From Lepas anatifera (taxonomy: Eukaryota; Arthropoda; Thecostraca; Lepadidae), in contig JAOTON010000337.1 of the NCBI GenBank assembly GCA_034440635.1, positions 807,501-871,500 on the forward strand: DNA of 64,000 bases. The letters run 5' to 3'. The translations under genes were made by a program, and so were the position numbers. Shown one piece after another: positions 58,626 through 64,000 of the stretch. Positions within the stretch are counted from its first letter, which is position 1. Each line of letters begins with the position of its first letter. The notes below the pieces were generated by a model. That model saw only the letters and a list, made by a program, of their open reading frames with translations, was not told the DNA's origin and made no database searches.

Positions 58626-60230
58626 GCAAGGCCATGTAGGATATTCGTGGCCTTGTCGCCGGAAATAGCATCTCGTCACTTGGACTAAAATTTAATTTAT
58701 TATGCTTTCTATCCCGCGCCATTTTTTTCAGGGGCTTTGGGAGCCTGGCTTGAAATCTTTCACAATTTTATACCTGTTCAAAGCAAAAAGTGTTGTTTCC
58801 GTCCCTTTCTAGCCAACGCAGCTAAACAGAGCAACAATCCGGCAACCAAACCAACCAACTCTAACAATCAACCGGCGACAAACTACGGATTCATTAGGCT
58901 GTGCGCCAGTTGTTTGTCTCTGTTTGTTTCCGACGCCAACAAGCTCATATAAAGTTTGGAAAAGTTAACGGTATTTTAAGTAGCTTGGATAAAGGTACCA
59001 ACATCATCTATGGTTCCTTGAATTTACGGACGCATAAGTTATAATTTTTAGCTTGCGTATGAAGGTGCGCTGCTCGAATCTAGATACATTTCGATTGGGA
59101 AGTTGTAAACTTTTAAAGTCTAAAAATACCTCGGCCTGCGGCCTCTGCTTGTGCCACTCTGATGCAGAAGGAGCTTTTAACTATGTATGTAAACACAGTA
59201 GCATACATACGTTATGCAAACAGTTAGATCAGCGGGTAATTTGTGTCGTCAGTCATTTAGAGGTAAAACACAAGATATCGTCAATAAATAAAACAAATAA
59301 GTATTCTCGCTGCTGCGCCCCTGCGCAGACCTCCGTGCTCATAGGCAGTTACATATCTCCCAGTTTTGTTTAGCCTAACAGAGTCATAAAGGGAGAAACA
59401 AGCCTTTTTATCAGGTTTACTAAATTCCATAGGGTGTAGAGTGAAAACATTTTCTTTTGAAGCGCTGCACTGTTTGGTAGTGTGCATGTGGGCCAGAGGT
59501 CAATCTTAAAAAATTTCCAACTTGTGGCCGTACTAGATATTGTCGCATATAGCGGATAAGTCGTCCAAAACCCCGAAGAAAAGAGTCAAAAGAGAATGTT
59601 TTTATTTCTTACATTTCAAATGGCGCCTTCTGAATCATGACGCTATTTATCGGGCTGGGAAAACCAAAGTCAGGTTTTCGGCTGTTTTGTTTCGGCTGTT
59701 TTGTTTCGGCTGTTTTCGGCTGAGTTTTGTGATAAACACCTTGGGACGTTACCAATTTCCTCTTTAAAAGGCACTGCTAATGGAGACGTGAAAGCCAGAG
59801 GAGGGCTTCAGAGCACACAATTACCATGCTAAAGCTCCAACCGAGAAGGAAATACAGCAGCATCGACAGTCGCCCATTTCTCTCCCTTTACGCCAGGGCA
59901 GGCGATGAAGCAGTTATCGATTAATCGACTTCTTCGCACAAAAGACGATGTAGCCCGATTACAATGGAGTCAACGGATACGTGAAAACAGGCTGAATGAT
60001 CTCATCACGTGGAGGCAAACGCACACGGTCTGAAAACATTGAGTTCAATTGGATTTTTTCGGGGATTCCATCCTTCACCAGATATTGAACCAGCAATGTC
60101 TCTGTTAGCCAAAGCTGTATTCTACTAAAGCAAAATCCGATGAGGATAATGCTATTATGGTTTAGCCCTGTCACACGCGTCGTCTTAGGGAGGGGAGGGT
60201 GGCAAGGAGTGTAATGGCTCCAGAGTCAAA
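58626..60230. other. No recognised gene
   Basis: A small tandem repeat tttcggctgttttg, about three copies, lies at 59677-59723. Frames at 58737-58952 and 59053-59373 are unrecognised. Confidence 0.3.
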
Positions 60231-60790
60231 CAGTATTTCCTAAATGGGTCAAAATTTGCCCCATTTTGACCCTCTGTGACGTAACAGGTCAACATATATG
60301 GTTCAAACACGGCTTGAGAGTAAAAGACGGTAAAACACTTCCGGTGCAGTTCTCATTTTTTCCGTATCGCTTTTGGCTCCCGAGGTCGTAGCGGGTCCGA
60401 TCAGACCCCTCAGGCGATGGCGGGTGTGAAAAGAGGTGGTGCCAAATTAAGGTTACTCAATTTCAAGGTCAAGGTCAATGGTCAAATTCAAATGTGTTTT
60501 CCAAGGTCACACCCTCCTTTCCCGCAGAAAGGCTGGTATAGTGTCAGTTATATTGGACATCATTGGGAATATTGTTCGCCATATTTTTCCGTCATAAGAC
60601 AGTGACCTTAAATGAACTTGTCCTCAAACTTTCAAAGAACATTGATTGAAACCTTCCCTCTATGACCTTGGTCCGCTTTGAACTATAGCTCCCAGTTTGT
60701 TCGCGTAATCACGGCATTTCTGAATAGGTTTCCAGCAAGGCCCAGTTTAACCTTTATGACCTCATAGCCTGCCGCGCTGTGGCTGTATAA
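60231..60790. mobile_element. Diverged AGGTCA-type repeat
   Basis: Contains tcaaggtcaaggtcaatgg, caaggtcac, cagtgacctt and tatgaccttggtc, and a stretch attgggaat...gacctt like that at 23230-23345. No termini are identified. It is an old relative of E1/E2. Confidence 0.5.
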
Positions 60791-61865
60791 CGTAACTTCT
60801 TTCGCATTTTACAACATAATTGAACAATTACCTAGGTGATTTATAATCTTAACTTGCAAAATAAAAACAAGCAAAGCAACTGGAACGGAGGAAATATGTC
60901 CCCAATATTTTCCCGCCCCACCCAGGCCGGTTGAAGTTGAGCAAGGGTATGTTTTTTTAACGCTCCTGGCTTGTGTCATGTTCTGAGCCATGAAAGATTC
61001 TGATAATTTTATCCCATCACAATCCATCATCCTCCACTTCACTCCTCTCCATCATGTAGATGAAACCTGAAAATTAACTATAGAGAAAACCGGCAACACT
61101 TAAATGTGGTTGCTACGAATATGATATTTTCAGCCCTGCCATAAAAAGGATAAAGTGTGCACGGAAAGCTTTCTCGCAGAGCAATGAATCAACAGCGTAA
61201 GAGCACTCCCGAAGGCTGTGGAAGCGTGAATCTTCTGTGGAAGCGTAATCTATCTGGGCATTAAGCCAGCCGTGAATAGCCCTTTCGAGAGAGAAAGGAG
61301 GAGAATCTTGCAGAGCTGCAGCGGACATACAGGCAACGCAGTCACAAACTAGGTGCAAGTATAGGTATTCATATACGTATTTGAAGAAAAAAATTTCTGA
61401 GATAATGCATTGATTGGCAGGCGTCTTTTAGGTTCAATAACTAGTTGTTCAATCGTATCGCGGCTGAGTTTGTGGTGAGACAGCTTGCCAAACCCTGATT
61501 GCTTAGATAGGAAACTGATAGTTGTTTGCTCTGATGTGCTTGCATCAGTGATTTGGTTAATTAACTCAAGAGGCGCTATTTTTTAGCTCTTATATTTGTT
61601 GTCTCATTATCAAATGTGGGTCTAAGAATAAAATAAGCCACACGCTTGGAAAACCAATAAGTCTTAGATTGGATCCCAAGCTCCTGTTTTTCGTTGAGTT
61701 ACTATGCTCTTTACCGCTGTTGGGCCTCCGAGCGGAGCTGGGCCTCCGAGCCATTGTCGCCCTGGTGGGGGTGTGTTCAAACACCCTCCTCGAACTCGGC
61801 TCCTATGAGAGATAGCGAAAAAAACGTGAAGACTGGTGGATAGTTCATAAAAGTGCATGAAGAAA
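60791..61865. other. No recognised gene
   Basis: Spacer with only short domainless frames. Confidence 0.3.
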
Positions 61866-63005
61866 CTACCAAATCACTTCTTGGATCAGGTCGATATTAA
61901 GGTTATGACAGGTCAAAGACTTTGGCATGCTGGATAAGAGTTTCTGAATTCTGGTGTCTGACACAGCTGAGTTAGAATAATGTTTTAGGTACCATTCACT
62001 TCCTCTTATTACAGAAAATAGAATGATGTATAATATGACTATGCTAGGTAAAAATGTAACAATAACCTGACCAAAGGTCAGGCCAAGGTCAGAATCTGAC
62101 CTAGTATAGTCAATATGCATTTCAGTCGACTCGCAATGATAATCCAAACGTAATGGTATCAACATAAGAACTTCATCGTCATTTCCTGCAAATTTATTGA
62201 CCCAAGTCTAGAAAAAACTGTTTAAGTAGCCCCAGATGACCTAGGTTCAAACTTGCAACATAAACTTGGAGGAAGGGGACATAGGAAAACGATTTGGAGC
62301 ATATAAAGGTATTCTAAGCTGTATCTACACAAATGGAGCCATGTTTCGCCAACTTCCCGTTTCCGCCATGCATTTTGTACATTTTTGATAGCATGATTTT
62401 GATTGACTTGCCACCCCGGTGCTCGTTGGTGGGCGTTGGGCTCCGGCCCGCTGCTGAGATGCGTGGCGTGAGTCGGCTGGGATCGGTTCCCTGAGACGTG
62501 TTTTTCGACGTGGTCGGCTGGACCGACTGGTGAGAGGGTGACCTGGGGGCGGGCCTGTTTGTGGGCGTTAAACTTTGGCTTCTAATTATCCTTTTGTGGT
62601 TGTCTTTCGGTGGTGGGGTCGGGTCTCGGAGTCCCTTGATGACTTTAGTAAACTACTCCGAGCCGACTGGAAAAGTTACTAATTTATATAAAAGATCAGA
62701 TCAGACTCTAGGTCATCGATATGAAAAATCCAGGAATGTATTTTTATACGACTTGGTAAGCCCATTGTGTGATATTAGTTTCAATGGGATATATTATCCC
62801 TCTTCTTACTTATGCTATTTTTTCGGGGTAAGGTCACTTGACCTGCACTGGTGGCCTAACCTGAGATGACCTGACCTTGATTTTTTTTAGAAAAGCTGCA
62901 GAATTGAATCAAGAATAAGGTGTACCAGTTATGACGGTACGAAGCGCTGCTTTTTTTGGTGCCGCAAGAAAAACCCTAGGGAGTGTACAAGCACCCCCAC
63001 CGGGG
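61866..63005 (+). mobile_element. Diverged AGGTCA element interrupted by a GC-rich module
   Basis: The 5' part has atatgactatgctaggtaaa and aaggtcaggccaaggtcag. A GC-rich block (62405-62640) follows. The 3' part (62705-63005) matches the 3' half of copies A-D: taggtcatcgatatgaaaaa, tcacttgacctgcactggtg, gagatgacctgaccttga. It ends with a C-rich terminus. This is the same module combination as 23603-25164, rearranged. Confidence 0.55.
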
Positions 63006-64000
63006 TGAGGGTCAATCGACCGCAAAATGACGCAAAACAAGCTCGCAATATGAAAACCGTATGCAAGGATGGCTATCATATAATCTATTACATTGTATTG
63101 CATTACATTGATAACTCTTCCACAGGTATGACTTTTCAAGAGTTAGAGTCATTGGTAAAGGAATTATTTGGGAGTAGCAGTCACGCGCGGAATTCATCCA
63201 CGCACAATAAAAGCGCGCACACTTACATTCATAGCTCTCGACTCGGGCCCAGCTATCGCTTCAAGTCTGCTTTAATTACCCGGAATGGCTTCTCACGGGT
63301 GTCGAGAGGCAGCGCGTTTTAGGTGAACCCAGCACGATATCCCGAATCGGCGTCTACCCGACTCTGATCTAATGCGGGGCAAAGGCATATCATTAATCCC
63401 TCTCATGATTCATTGTTTCATCACACCACAAGGCATGAACATATTGACCAGGACACTCGGCACTCCCGAGCGAAAGATTGGCTTCAAATCTGACAAGGTT
63501 TGGTACATACTACATGCCTAGCTTTTATGTTGGAGGTGATCCCAAGTGTAGAAGCACGCCTTTAGGGTGATGAGAAATTAGAATATGCTGCTGCTGAAGT
63601 ACGTAACTTGCGACAGGCGCAGACCGTTTTCTCGAAGTGCAGCGGCGGATTTAAGGGGATGCGTGGGGTGAATGCACGGGAGCACTTCAAAGGCCCTCCA
63701 CCACCGAGCATGTGCCATTGTAAGCTATTCTGATGACGCTTTGCCAGACCGGTGCAGCCATAAGTGGGAAAGTGGGGATGAGAGGACGGACGAGTTCTAG
63801 GCCTTCATTAGAAAATTATCCGATTCTGTACAAATTGTTAGTAACGTTTAGACTTTTGACAGGATTAGTTCCGGAAAATCATGGGAATTTTCAAACTGAG
63901 TAGTTTTTGTAGAGATAGACCATGAGGCACTGCTAAATAAACTGGATATTTTACTTAATTTCGACGGGATGGTTCAGGAGCTATCTAAGTGGACATACTC
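63006..64000. other. No recognised gene
   Basis: The segment at about 63640 (gcagcggcggatttaagggg) looks like the left end of another GGCGGAT-type repeat. The rest shows no supported feature. Confidence 0.3.

Overview
This is a repeat-rich nuclear window from a metazoan, most likely an arthropod and possibly a crustacean. The reasons are spliced genes with GT-AG introns and GC-rich exons in AT-richer flanks, CR1/L2-group LINEs, a Penelope-like element, many short inverted-repeat transposons and long microsatellites. The adjacent COA3 and TFB1M genes recall the Drosophila CCDC56/mtTFB1 transcript. Species cannot be fixed from the sequence alone.

Region 1 (about 700-9300) is the only clearly identified host locus. 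A two-exon COA3/CCDC56 gene (cytochrome c oxidase assembly) is followed 308 bases later, on the same strand, by a complete five-exon TFB1M gene (mitochondrial 12S rRNA dimethyladenosine transferase). All splice phases agree. Both products act in mitochondrial respiratory-chain biogenesis, so shared expression would make sense.

Region 2 (about 9300-26500) is mostly repeats: TTAA-bounded elements packed with AGGTCA/TGACCT motifs (6759-7592 lies inside the last TFB1M intron; then 13683-14608 and the 22015-25164 block), a 3.07 kb element with perfect 15-bp inverted termini and an internal minisatellite (15014-18083), hairpins between TA microsatellites, and a GC-rich minisatellite element (18889-20045). 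Possible exons of an unrecognised gene lie at 12941-13340.

Region 3 (about 26500-33000) holds a nearly complete two-ORF CR1/L2-group LINE. Downstream are a possible terminal exon of a host gene (32279-32473) and a fragment of another non-LTR element.

Region 4 (33000-46000) contains more TTAA/AGGTCA elements, nested palindromes at 35600-39040, and a young Penelope-like element (39517-42890) with RT and GIY-YIG endonuclease domains. Its 3' third is repeated as a nearly identical inverted arm of about 985 bases, and each copy carries a hammerhead-ribozyme-like motif. Two TTAA elements in the same orientation bracket a 1 kb segment at 43307-46023.

Region 5 (46000-64000) has a probable secreted Ser/Thr/Pro-rich protein gene with a polyadenylation signal (46491-47610), a broken minus-strand LINE (49316-50802), a GA microsatellite, diverged AGGTCA elements and long stretches where I recognise nothing.

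Several reading-frame breaks fall in short homopolymers (A7, T5, C5), so some apparent pseudogenization could be assembly error. The signals most worth following are the AGGTCA-carrying transposon family, the Penelope-associated hammerhead motifs and the conserved COA3-TFB1M pairing.
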